Source of the DNA: Ostrinia nubilalis | Taxonomy: Eukaryota > Arthropoda > Insecta > Lepidoptera > Crambidae | NCBI RefSeq assembly: GCF_963855985.1 | Contig: NW_026973566.1 | Location: 4,812,501 to 4,876,500 of the forward strand | Length of the DNA: 64,000 nt | Direction: 5' to 3' | Shown: in pieces, positions 51,748 to 63,992 of the stretch | How positions within the stretch are numbered: position 1 is the first letter of the stretch | Layout of the letters: every line of letters starts with the position of its first letter | Position numbers and translations under genes: made by a program | The notes under the pieces: model-generated | Databases searched by the model: none | What the model saw: only the letters and a program-made list of their open reading frames with translations | Told to the model about the DNA's origin: nothing

Positions 51748-54700
51748 CGGCCATACTGACATGTACTTCGCTCTCGAAGTACCTATTTATCAATCAAATT
51801 ATTGTTTCTAATGTTGCCATTCACCCATTTAATAGTTAATATTAAATAATTACAGTCTCACATGAAATAATTACAGTCTCAATAAACAGTTCCATTCTTA
51901 ACTTAATTATTATATTATTTTAAAATCATTACAATTTGACCATCAACAGTATCGGTCCCATCATCAACAACGGTATAATGACCATCATCGGTCCCATCAA
52001 CTACAGTAATGACCATCATCGGTCCCATCAACTACAGTAATGACCATCATCGGTCCCATCAACTACAGTAATGACCATCATCGGTCCCATCAACTACAGT
52101 AATGACCATCATCGGTCCCATCAACTACAGTAATGACCATCATCGGTCCCATCAACTACAGTAATGACCATCATCGGTCCCATCAACTACAGTAATGACC
52201 ATCATCGGTCCCATCAACTACAGTAATGACCATCATCGGTCCCATCAACTACAGTAATGACCATCATCGGTCCCATCAACTACAGTAATGACCATCATCG
52301 GTCCCATCAACTACAGTAATGACCATCATCGGTCCCATCAACTACAGTAATGACCATCATCGGTCCCATCAACTACAGTAATGACCATCATCGGTCCCAT
52401 CAACTACAGTAATGACCATCATCGGTCTCATCTTCAACTACAGTAATGACCGTCAACAATATCGGTCCAATTTCTCACATATTTCCAGCAGCTTGTCGTT
52501 TCTGAATTGCAAGATAAACAAGAAATATATTTCATTTGCCAAAATCTTATATAGAAATATAGTGAGTTCCCCTGGCTGCAACCAGTCTTATAACATTTAA
52601 TTTTATTACAATGTAGTCTTAAGTCTGACCTAACATGGTTAGTTTATCCACCGCGTCAACCTCGGCACGCCCCTGCCGCGACGATCTAGCTGACCAGTGA
52701 CACCAACAAGGATTGATAAAATAACCGTCCAGGGGCAGAAAATTAGAGCCTGAAGTCCAGTAGGTAGGATCGCTACAAACCTTTGTTCAGGAAAGTCTTA
52801 GTCACAGTTCAAATTAAAGTCTTGTATAATTTTAAAGAAACAAAAGAAAAAGAAACGACAAACTACTGGATAAACATTTTAGGCTTAGGCAAACCAATGC
52901 CTAAATTTCTTATCCTACATTATTTTAATTTCACATAAATACAAATCATAAAATACCCCAATCTTTCGGACATCTATATATTTGTCCTTGAGCCAATAAT
53001 GTCAATTTTCTTAAACAACTATAATTTCCATTCCTTTCAGAGCAAAATAATGTTTGGAAGCATGAACAACTTGCAATATTGTTTCCAGAATCAAAATTAA
53101 TGCATTTTAAAATATCTAAAACTCCCCTCACTAACAGCGTCCAATAGTCTTGGGGACACGTAAATATACCATCTACTTGCAATGTTAGAATATTATGTCT
53201 CGACAAGCCATGTAAGGGAACTGAAACTATTTCATACATACATAATAGTATCTTATATACAATAATAATATCTTAAAATTACTATAATCTTACTGAAACT
53301 TTTACAGAATTTAGCAATCTGTAAGCAGAGTTATTTAAAAGCTTAGAAAATGCGAGGTTAAGTTATAAACAATGTACAACAAGAAGCCCGATTTTAATTT
53401 GAACCAATTTTATTTCCTGTTTTTCATGTTTGTTCATGGGCATTTCCTTATTAGAATCGAGTTTAAATTTTACAATTTACGAAATTATATTATAATTCTA
53501 CTTGGTTTTAACTGTTAACACAATTTACCGCATTTATGTTTAAACGGTATAATGATATAATATTCATTGGAATGTTTGCTTGTGTAGGTACATAAAAATA
53601 TCCTTGGACCTTTTCCGTGGACATTTACACCAAGTTTCTAGTCGCAAACTAAGCAACGTTTGTACTATGGATACTAGGATATAAACAAAATATAACGAAA
53701 AATAAAAAAACGGATATAAAAAGGGTCGAACAAAGATAAGGGAAACCAGAGAAGAAAAATTAGAGAGAAGGAAAAAAATAGTTTCCTTGGATACCAAAGA
53801 TTAATGACCATATAACTTGTCTTATCCAATAGGACACTAAATTATTTAAAAAAAAAAGTATCAATGAAATTAGGCAGAATTGAGAAGTTTTGACGAAATA
53901 CCTTCATTCCTATTCTAGCTACTTACAAGAAGAAAATAAGAAGATAAAAATAGAAGAAAGAGAAAAAAAAAAAACATGGTACAAGAACTTAAATAAATAA
54001 ACATAATAATACGGAACGCAATAACACCAGCCGTCATTAACAGCGTTAGTGAACAGACAAAATTATATCATTAGTTATTAATCACCATAAAGTTTGATCT
54101 GTTTATTACGATTACTTAATTGGGAAAAAAAAATATGTGCAAAACACACACACTATGACACTCCACCATACACTACACACTTGTAATATACCGACCATGC
54201 TACAGTGCTTGTTTAATTTAGTTTAATTTATAATATCTCATTTCACATTTATAAAGTTTATAGATTTTAATACACAATTATTATTTGATTGGCGACTTGA
54301 AATTTAATACCGTATTCACATGTAATTTGCTTACTTAGTTTTTGAATTGTTTTAGTGTTCATTTATCTACCCACTTTAACTTATTTTAAAATGTTTTAGC
54401 AGTAGAATGTGTTTCTTTAACTGGCTTATGTTCAAGTTGTATCTTCCTCCACATTTATGTACCATTAAATGCTATTGAAACATTGTTAAACAAAATAAAA
54501 TATAATAAAATTGCATAAAGCTGAATTCAAGGACTTATTTAATCATGTATTTGAAGAGTTGTTGTTTTTATTTCTCAAAATTTGATAAAAAAATGTATTT
54601 TACAAATAGATGTCTAAAGCTGAACTAGAGATTCATTTATAAACAAAGAAAATTGAAATACTTAATATTACACTAAATGATTTATTTTGCCATATTTTAT

Positions 54701-56154
54701 AAGTATTATATAGAAACAGTATCCGTAATAATATTAATCAACTAAATTTACGGATTATTGTCAATTTCTTAAATTTTAGTACATTTTAGTTGTATAACGA
54801 CTAGCACGAATTTTTATCATCCAAATATGTTGCTAAGATAGGTAGGTTGTTTTCAATACAATGTTTCACATTTGTTTTATAGTGGGAATGAACTTGGTTT
54901 GAAATAACGTGTAATTTAAGGGAACGTAAGTGATTATAGTGTGATTGTGTGTAAAAGAGATTGTATAAGACGCTATCGGTAGAATCCAAATAATTAGAAA
55001 TGAATCAAGGTATACAATATTATCAAGGACCTAGGTACCATTAAACAGTGCAGATTATATACATGGTATATTTGTATTCACTGTTTTTTAGCACACGAGG
55101 CTGTAAAAAGACCCGTAGACTTTGGAATCGTTCGGCCAATCTGACATTTAAATACAAATTATTATGCGTTGAGCATATCAGAGACAGCATAAATATTACA
55201 TTCCACTGGATGGATGTACCGGTAGTAATCATGTAATGAACCAAGTGTTTTTAATAGTGTAAGTAAACTAAATTTAGAAAAACCATCAATCAAGATTAGG
55301 ATATGTACATAGCCTACAATGGATTATATGTGTCGGAATGGCATGAAGGGGTAAAGCAGCAGACTACAGAAAAATGCCACGAGACTAGAAGAAAGACTTA
55401 TCGAATATAATACATCCAAAAGAAGGAAATGACTAGACACGGTGTTAAATCATCCGGGCGGTGAGATAAAGAAGAGAAGAAAAAAAAAAAAAAAAGACGT
55501 AGTGAATATATACGATTTTTTTAATTGTTTTTGAAATTCATTTTATTTTACTCGTCAATTTGACCCGACATATTTTCAAATATAATATTGTAGTTTAAAT
55601 CTGACAAATTTTAGTTGTATTTGGTATCTAACTATGCGATTTTTTAATATGAAAACTATTTTTGATATTTTCCTACACAATGTATTTTGATTATTGGAAT
55701 AAATTTCATGCTTTGTTTTATTTTTTTAATCTGACAAATAATAGTATTTTCGACCATAAGTTAAACAACACTGCCATACGAGGATTATTTTCTACCAGTA
55801 CAATTCTGCTCTGAGGGATGTTTCTTAGATTTGATATTATACTAGAGCACAGCATTATCAGTTCAGATGGGTGTTACAATTTCACAACTTAATAAATACT
55901 AAAGCAAAGCCCCTAAGGGCCTTACCGGCCTTTGCGACGTCACCAAGCTGCTCCATCCAAACTCTTTCGATCTTTCTTCGAAGTATTTGCACTACCTTTC
56001 TGCACCGCTGCCGCCGGCCGCTGGCTCGAAGACTCGCAGCACCACATCTTCATCAGGTCTTCGATTCGAGAAAGCAGCATCCCATACGGTTTTCAGGTCT
56101 GAGCCAGAGAACAGGTTCCATTCTGAAACTTAGACAAGGACGTATTAGCAAAAG
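51748..56154. other. Interior of the LARD-like element, no recognised genes
   Basis: About 4.4 kb of AT-rich sequence with only short open frames. The longest with any composition bias, 52946-53239 on the minus strand (97 codons, seven cysteines, CPQDYWTLLVRGVLD), matches nothing I recognise. A GC-richer leader lies at 55900-56150. Confidence 0.6.
51983..52440. repeat. 31-bp minisatellite, about 15 copies
   Basis: Unit CATCATCGGTCCCATCAACT followed by ACAGTAATGAC, almost invariant, with degenerate copies on both edges. Confidence 0.95.
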
Positions 56155-56174
56155 TGCTCGGATCCCACTTCTGA
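56155..56174 (-). promoter_or_regulatory. Leu-tRNA-type primer binding site of the LARD-like element
   Basis: Minus strand TCAGAAGTGGGATCCGAGCA directly beside the 5' LTR. Insect tRNA-Leu genes end in CCCACTTCTGACA, complementary to it. Confidence 0.6.
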
Positions 56175-57608
56175 TGTTAGATTTTTGGGCATTAGTCATT
56201 TCTAAATTAGGAAATATTAATGTATTAAAGCAGATTCTTTAATTAATAAAGTTACCACAAAAAGAAGAATAATAGTAAGCAAAATCTAGCATAAATACTT
56301 TATGCTATATTCCTATCATATCGTATTATACCATGGAAATATATAGGACTATAATACTGTAATTTAATAAGTTCCAAATTAAAAATCCAATTTCAAATTC
56401 AAATAGTTTATTCAGTATAAATCCCTTTTCCAGGGCATTTATACACGTCCCAAATATAGCTTGCCCTACCACCACTTCGGGACATCATGGGCTGGTGCTG
56501 AGAAGAAGTGGCGGAAGAAACTCAGTCACCTTTGTCAGCCTCTTTTCCAACCAGATACAACAATTTATAACTTACATAAAAATGAATAATCTAGCAGTAA
56601 TTAAGTCTTATTTATTATTAACATTTTGACGGTATTTTGTATAACCAGTATTTATAATCAAACACACAGAACACAAGTTCTAAGTTAGGTTACGTTAAGA
56701 CTTAGGTTTTGGTTAGGTCAAGAGTTAGATTTAGGTTAGGTTAGGACTTAGGTTTTGTACCATAACATAACCAGCAACTATTAGCATTGTCCTTCTTTAT
56801 ACTGGTCAACAAACTACCGACCCGACCCCGTGGCATGTCACCATCAATTGGCCAGTTGTCAAAATAATAGCCCTGGCGCAGCCACATAGCCAGGTGTTAA
56901 TACAATATCACAATAATACAATACAAAAACACAACAAGCACAATAATAGTACCAATAAACAATGTACACTTAACTTTGGTCAGCATCACCTCAAAGATCC
57001 ATCGAGACTGCCTTTCAACGAGGAATTCCATATATTTATACCCATACTCCTACCTTTCCTCTACTCAACTCTGATTGGTCACTTAAGACGACCAATCAGA
57101 AAACAGGAAGTTAGATAATATTTAAACGGACCCGGAAGTTGGAATTTCTCATTTTACAATATTTGTTTTTGATCAAAAGATAGTATGTTGGCTTATTAAT
57201 TATACTTTTAATAATATTTAAGAAATATTAATAATTATTATCCAAAAGCTGGAAATCTTACAATAAATTCTATAAACAGGAAGTTCGAATATATTATAAC
57301 TAATAATATTAAAACGGACCCAGATTTATTTTTGATTGAATATTAGCCAGTTGGCTTATTAATTTATCAATTTAATTATATTTAAGAAACATTAATAACC
57401 ACTATTCAGAAGCCGGAAATCTTACAATAAATTCTTATTTGCAAACGGAAGTCTTAATTTTATCTGACAGTTAATATGGCGGCTGTTTGATACTTGGTGT
57501 GTGTGATGTTATAGAAAGTTAATAAATAGTGTAGTTACTAATATTAATTATAGGTCACATGAAATATTAATATCAATCAGGTATGTACATAATATAATTA
57601 ATCTGACA
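56175..57608 (-). repeat. LARD-like element 5' LTR
   Basis: 1434 bp. Contains the SINE-like TGCTGAGAAGAAGTGGCGGA segment and a TTAGGTTAGG-rich stretch near 56690-56750. Confidence 0.85.
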
Positions 57609-57815
57609 CACGCGTCCACGTGTTGCAGTAAGTTGTTGTTTTTGTTATATTGGCACTCCTGGGGTGACTGGTCACCCCTGTTGCCTTTTACGTATACTTT
57701 TTTTTCGTGATGCTAAAAGTAAATTGTTGGTTTTAGGTTAAAAATGGCTTCGCTTTCGGACGACCAAATTGAAAACTTCTTGCATGGCCTTGCTAACGTC
57801 GATTCTGATGACGAT

Positions 57816-58741
57816 GGCTCCTACGTATACTGGCGTAAGTGAAAAAAGTAAATTTTACAGGAGAGCCATTTTAGTGGCCAGAACCATATTTTTGGGTCAT
57901 ATCTTCTGACCTACTAAAACGAATTTAATGAAATTTCACATTTAGCCTTAACATGTAATGCTTTTGCTACTGCTGTTATCAATTTTTATATTTTTCTTAT
58001 ATATTTTGAGATTTTACGCATTGCCCTTTTACGTCGGCATATTTCTATAATTTCATGTATATTGTTCAACGTAAAGAGACTTAAATGACAACGTAAATAT
58101 AATATTTTAAGCGATTACTCTCTTTATTTATGCATGTAATTATTTTAATTGTTATCATGTGCTAATATCAATAATAAATCAGTTAGAAAAAGTCGTTTAA
58201 TGTACCGTTTTACGTTTTAACGCAAATACGCCCATATACTGTGCTCGAGATTTAGTTAGGTCTTTTAACATAATGTGTCATATTTTTAAAAAATATAAAT
58301 AACTTGAAAAAATCGAATTGCCTAAGGCGGGAATTGAACCCACGATGCCTTAGGCAGTTCGATTTTTTCAAGTTATTTATAATTTTCAAATTAGTTTGTG
58401 ATGCGACTCTTAACGTTAAAAATTAAATAACTATATAATGTGTCATAATTTATAAATAAAACAATTTGCTAAATATTTTCATGGCTTTATTTAAGATTTG
58501 GATTATAAAAAATATATGTTTATGTAAGCAACTACTGGTATAGATTGACGAATCGTATGATTGGGCTTTATACGTGGCGTAGTTTTGCACATACGCCTAT
58601 TTGCCTAAAATTTTATTTTGTATCTAATGGAAAAAAAAATTTTTTTTCTTACTGATGTTATAGATTAGAGCAAAGTGAAATCATTGCTTAAATAATTGGA
58701 AAAAGGCGTAAGCGGCAGTTTCGCCCTTATACGTAGGAGCC
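57816..58741 (+). mobile_element. Intron-like inverted-repeat element in the piggyBac transposase
   Basis: Ends GGCTCCTACGTATA and its complement (TATACGTAGGAGCC with one change). Donor GTAAGT at 57835 and acceptor TACGTAG ending at 58736 both lie in the terminal repeats. Splicing would remove 902 nt and leave 19 + 5 = 24 nt. I see no clear target duplication beyond AT. Contains a tRNA-derived palindrome (58283-58434). Confidence 0.65.
58283..58434 (-). mobile_element. Palindromic tRNA-derived retroposon, copy 2 (shortened)
   Basis: Flanked by 13-bp duplications ATAATGTGTCATA (58270-58282, 58435-58447). Same arms as 6993-7295 (ATAAATAACTTGAAAAAATC, GCCTAAGGCGGGAATTGAAC) but the tRNA body between them is missing, leaving a tight hairpin. 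Confidence 0.8.
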
Positions 58742-60143
58742 ATCGATGATGAACATTGCTCTGAAGATGGCGAGATTTCCGAAATCGAAGACAATGTCTC
58801 TGTTCAGTCGGAAGAGGGGGACGTGATTTCCAATTGCGAGACTAGTGACGATGAGGACGTTCCACTAGCACAATTACGAAACAATATGATACGAGGTAAG
58901 AATGGACATATTTGGTCATCTGTTCCACCACCATCGAGTCGGACACCGCGTCGAAACATAGTAACACTCCGCCGACTTACCAAAGGAGATGCTTTGAGTA
59001 TCGAAACTGAAAAAGATGCTTTTGCAATTTTGTTCACCAAGCCAATTATTGATGCGATTGTGTTATTATACCAATCAAGAAATAGAGCGACGAGCATCTA
59101 AATATAAAGACCAACGCTATGTACATAAAACTGATTCCATGGAAATAGAAGCATTCATAGGTCTTTTGTTTTTTTCGGCTATAAATAAGGACAACCGTAA
59201 AAGCATGAAAGATATGTGGTCACCATTTAGCGCTGCTATATACAAATGCATAATGAATCTAAATCGTTTTCGATTTCTGGTGATTTGCTTACGATTTGAC
59301 GATAAAGATAACAGGGATAAAGACGATAAATTTGCTCCCATTAGGCAAATATGGTCAGAATTTATATCGAATTGCAGAGATTCATATCAACCACGCTTTT
59401 TTGTAACTATAGACGAACAACTTTTGAGCTTTCGTGGAAAGTGTCCTTTTCGAGTATATATTGCATCCAAACCAGATAAATATGGATTAAAATTAGTGGC
59501 CATATGTGATGCTAAGACGTTCTACATGTTTGATGCTGTACCATATATCGGTAAGCAGTCGGAGTTGAAAACACCTGCAGATTATGTAAAAAAGCTAGCA
59601 GAGAGTATCAAAGGTTCTGGTCGTAATATCACTTATGACAATTGGTTCTCATCTATTCCACTGGCCGATGACATGTTGAAGAATTATCAGTTAACAACTA
59701 TAGGGACACTACGCAAAAACAAACGTGAAATCCCGCCGTCTTTCTTGCCACACAAAAGCAAACAACCACTTACTTCTCAGTTTGCGTTTGATCGGCAAAA
59801 AACTTTGGTTTCCTTTACACCACATAAAAATAAATCAGTTTTATTATTATCTACGATGCATTACAATGCCGAAATAAACCCACAAACCAGCAAGCCAGAA
59901 ATAATACACGATTACAATTCAACGAAAGGTGGAGTCGACACTTTCGATAAAATGATGCATTCCTATAGTTCGGCTAGAAATACAAGACGTTGGCCACTTC
60001 GTTATTTCTATGGCATGATTGATCAAGCTGGTATAAATTCTATGGTGCTGTATGTTGACGCTAAGCGTCCTAATACTCCCATAAACAAGTATCGGAGTAT
60101 ATATTTAAAAAAATTAGCTATTCATGCTAACTACAATATTTAA

Positions 60144-61768
60144 CGTTGTTTATGTACTTAGGTAACAAATTGCTTTTGTGTCACTATGGACATATAACTT
60201 TTATTTCTTGTTACCTAGTACACATTATTTTGTATTACAAAATGTTAGCATAATATTATAACCTTTTTAGTTTTTGGCAAATATTTGTTTACATTTCAAT
60301 ACTTTTGAATCATAAGTAATGGATTTTAAATAATTTAATACAGTTATACCTAATAGTTATTTAGGCATTATACTGCAGTGTATTATAGATTTGGTACTTA
60401 ATGTTATTACTGGTTAGTGAGTTGTTTGTGGGTACACTTACTAACTTGTTAATTTTTATACGGGAATAACTTAATTGATTATTGTTTTGATTTTGATAAC
60501 AATTAAAAGTTATTAATTCTTGTTAAGTGCCATTCTTCTTGTATAACTTTTGTGTAGTTTAAGAATTAATATTAATAATTTTCATATAACTTTTGGAAAA
60601 TATTTTTGCCACATAGTTTTTTTTTTTCAAAAATAATTTTATTAGGCTACCTTCTTTTAAGGAAGTTTTTTTTTTTTGAAATTATAGTTATGCCAAGGTT
60701 CTCAGTCGTAGGACTTAGGATTTTCTTTGTTCTGGGTAGGTAGGTACTTTACTTTGGTAACTAACTTGAGTTTAGTTTTTAAAATTTTTCTTTGGACACA
60801 ATCGTATGGTGTAATGTTTTTCTGTTGGGAATTTACTAACGGTAGATTGTTTTATCGCAGTTTTTTTTTTGGACACAATAGTATTGTGTAGTTTTTCTGT
60901 TAGGAATTTATTAACGGTAGATTCTTTTAGCAAAAATTTTTTTATGGACACAATCGAGTTGTCGGGTATCTGCTACAGTTTTGCCTCTGTGCTTTATCTG
61001 TAACTTAAAGTTCAGATTTTTTTTTCCAGAGATTTTATCTCTGTGTTTTTGTTTTGTTTTGTTTGAGTGCTATGTATCTCCTATATACATGCCTCGTTTG
61101 TTTTGTCTTTTCCAGGGATGACATCATGTGCTTTTATGCACTATTCCCTATGTTTTGTGTTTTGTTGCGATGACGTCCAATTTATATTGTGGCCAGCGAC
61201 GTTTTGTTCTGTGGTTTTTATAACCCAGACATTTTTTCTAGGGACGACATGTGTTGAAATATACACTTTCCCTAGGGCCCACTGGATGGCTATTCCAGAA
61301 AATATGTTCGTAATGGCCGAAATAGCCTTACAACGTTACTGGGGATTCGAGTACCACTGGTTCACAGTTGGGACTCTATGGGGGAATTTTGAATGCAGGT
61401 GGCAAGCAGTGTAATTTGAAACTGATGCTTACAGGTATGAAAGAGAAGTTTGAAAGATGATTGTATGTTAGTGTTGGGTTTTATTTATGCTCGGACAGCA
61501 GAGATTGTTTTAGGTTTGAAGAACATCAGTCCTGGTAGTTGGTTTTCATCTGGTTTGTTTTGCTTAGTGAAAAGTCAGTTTGTTTTTGTTCCTGTTAAGT
61601 CAGCATACCCTACAACTCGTTGTTTGTTTTCTAGATTTTTTTTTTCAGTTGAAGTTTCTGCTGGAACGTTTTCTTTTTGAGGTCTTTCTGCATTTAGACA
61701 CATTTTTTTTTCTTTTTCAGTTTGTAGTTCGCTGAGGGCAGCTCAGATTCTTTCTCCGTGCGAATGTC
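60144..61768. other. T-rich region, no gene recognised
   Basis: Follows the transposase stop. Two short frames (61067-61414 and 61450-61680) have no family features. Repeated phrases such as GGACACAAT followed by AACGGTAGATT near 60795-60950 suggest an old internal duplication. Confidence 0.5.
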
Positions 61769-63104
61769 TAGGGGGGAGGGTATTGTAGCGTTGCAGTTTT
61801 GGCTGTTTTTCACAAATTGATTTTCTTCTCGATATTCTGATTTTGGATGCCACTAGCGACATCTATTGGCGTGATTTAGAATTAATTGGCAATAGATGGC
61901 GCTTTTTGCTCAGTTAATTGAAATATATTTTGATGAAACGTTTCCTGGTGTTTTTATATTGATTGTTCTATTTTTTGAATGGAATATTTTCAGTGTTCTG
62001 GAAATTGTTTTCATCATGGTTTTTATTAGTGTTTGCCTTTTATCTAAGCGGCGAAACGAAACGTTTCGCGATGTCAATGCGAGTCATTGTCACTGTCAGT
62101 TGAGCTGTCAAATCACTTTGGAATTTTGGTCGATCTTGCGCAACCGCAATTTTATTATTTTCGGGGATGTAATCCCCTGTGTTTCAAATCGTGTGTTGCA
62201 GAATGCATCCACGATAATTTCTTAATATAATTTAAAATAATCACACATGAGGTAAGTTCCCGTCGGAGAATTTATTTATTTTTTCGTGATTGATAATTTT
62301 CGTATTCCAGTACGTGGTATTTCATGTGATCGTTTCTTTCAGAAATTTCCTGAACGTTATGTTGGACGAGGGTTGGGTTGCTGAAGACTGTGAGTGAGGC
62401 TCAAATTAGCGAACAGTTTTCGTAAGTATTTGTTTCCCATTGTGGGTATTTTCATAACCTAATGCCACGTTCCACATGTGATGCTGACACTCGTATTTTT
62501 CGTTTCAGATGCGGGATTTTATAATTTAAACTTTTAAATTTTGATGATATTTCATATATTTTAATTTCTCTTCATTTCGTATGAATTGTTTCTCCTTTCT
62601 AAACTGCTGATCTCTTCGCATTTCCTCCTTGTCATCAAACCTCTGTCTCTGCAAGAGTTTGAACGCTTACCTGTCGAGGAGATGAAAGAGCTTCATCTGG
62701 CACTGCGCGCTTGAGGCCGTGGAGGACGCTGCTTGTAACCTAAAAGTGTGCGAGACCTGTTGGACCCCGGAAGAAGAGAGGAACGTTCAGGGTAACGGCT
62801 TATAACCGCATGGCTTCCAAGGTACCCACTTTTCCATCCTTCAAGTAGGAGTCTTTCCGACCTGACATCGCGCAGTTATCTTAACTATTAGAGTCTTTTA
62901 ATATTTAGGCTGAGTTTTAAGAAATTTGTAGTGGCAATAATATTCACCAAACCGAACCTAATTAACGACCCTGAATCCCTTGAGATTGGCACTATCTATT
63001 ACAGTAGTTATAATATCGTAATTGTCAACTGTATTCAAGCTTACGAGACAAAATAAATTGTGTCAATTGAGAGGGAGCTGTTTTATTTACATTTTCTAAT
63101 TTCA
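61769..63104 (+). repeat. Possible polypurine tract and LTR
   Basis: AGGGGGGAGGGTAT followed by TGTAGCG at 61784 looks like a polypurine tract and LTR start; a poly(A) signal AATAAA (63053) and TTTCACA near 63098-63104 could be the LTR end. No second LTR or target duplication was found, so this is tentative. Confidence 0.3.
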
Positions 63105-63797
63105 CACAAGGAACGGTAACTCTTATAAATTTCTGCAAGCCGGACAACCTTTTTTCACGTGCAGACAATTCACCATCTTCTCCGTCTGCACCGGTGGCGG
63201 TTCAATTCCAGTCACCAAGCCGCCAGGAAAAAATCCTTTCTTGCAGGTGGTCGCGTGGCTTCTGACGAAGAACTATGATGAGACCGAACTTCTTCTCAAT
63301 TATGGCTGAGGCTGAGTTGCATCACCTAAATTTGACCTTATTTGTGAAGTTATATAACCGGTGATTTTTGTATGAAGTTTGACACATTTTTGACGTTTGT
63401 CAAGGTTAGGGTAGGGTGGTGCAACCCAGCCTAAGTCTACTAATGTTAAAACATTTGTCTTTAGCTTGTAATATTATTGCTTCATTTTAGAGAGAGCCAT
63501 GGTACCCATAACACAAGTTAAATCTTAGCTTGGGTGCCAGGATTCATTCACTCAACATACTGTTTGTGTACCTATCTGGATTGTCGTAATCTACATTAAT
63601 GACTGTGTTGTATGTTTTAGTGTAACACTTTATGTCAATAAAGTTTTTTTTTTATTATTATTATTAAAGTAAAAGGGTTTGTACTTTTGTATGTTTGAAA
63701 TGAATAAACTGGAAAGCTACTGAACTGCATTCAGAAATTCTTAAAATGCAGATTGAGTGTGTATTGATAATATAACGATGGTGGAAATATCAATTAC

Positions 63798-63992
63798 TGT
63801 AAGGGACAAAACACGACTTTTCAGGAGAGCCAAAAAACGTTTTTTTTTTCTTTATACCTCAATATCTTTTTATGTGATGTTACGATTTAAATAGTTTCTA
63901 TGGCAAAGTTTCTTAGAATTTTCTGTTCTTTCATAATATAAACGCCAAATTTTCGAAAAATGGGTAGTTTAAAAGATAGCATGTCCCTTACA
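63798..63992. mobile_element. Short inverted-repeat element (MITE), 195 bp
   Basis: TGTAAGGGACA at 63798 and its complement TGTCCCTTACA ending at 63992. Flanks are TTAC and TTAA, possibly a degenerate 4-bp target copy. Confidence 0.55.

Larger units (their letters stand above)
50443..57608 (-). mobile_element. Non-autonomous LTR element (LARD-like) in the piggyBac element
   Basis: LTRs 50443-51747 (1305 bp) and 56175-57608 (1434 bp) start TGTTAGATT and end AATCTAACA or AATCTGACA. TSD CACG (50439-50442, 57609-57612). On the minus strand the right LTR is followed by TCAGAAGTGGGATCCGAGC, close to the 3' end complement of insect tRNA-Leu. The 4.4-kb interior has no recognisable gag or pol and contains a 31-bp minisatellite. 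Confidence 0.8.
50311..60143 (+). mobile_element. piggyBac-like element, split by an LTR element; right end not found
   Basis: The left end CCTTCGGAAGGCAACAGGG abuts TTAA (50307-50310), which is present in the undisturbed left arm of the TA element as CTTTAAAAAA. Subterminal GGTTACCAGTCACCCC recurs inverted at about 57659-57676. The transposase starts at 57744. I could not locate a matching right terminal repeat followed by TTAA, so the end given is only the transposase stop. Confidence 0.6.
57744..60143 (+). pseudogene. piggyBac-family transposase, one frameshift and an intron-like insertion
   Basis: Cut-and-paste transposase acting at TTAA. It begins MASLSDDQIENFLHGL (57744), is interrupted by a 926-bp inverted-repeat element (57816-58741), continues with an acidic region, then PLAQLRNNMIRGKNGHIW. 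An extra base near 59060 shifts frame; the rest runs to 60143. The catalytic acids are visible: D in TIDEQLLSFRGKCPFR, D in TYDNWFSSIPL and D in STKGGVDTFDKM. The protein ends LAIHANYNI without the cysteine-rich end domain of classical piggyBac. The insertion carries consensus splice sites that would leave an 8-codon in-frame addition. Confidence 0.85.

Noticed and set aside
51983..52440. CRISPR-like array
   Set aside because: The 31-bp units are directly adjacent with no unique spacers, in a eukaryotic LTR element. It is a minisatellite.
61067..62225. Three open frames of 76-115 codons
   Set aside because: T-rich sequence with hydrophobic, featureless translations. No family motif, no neighbouring support.
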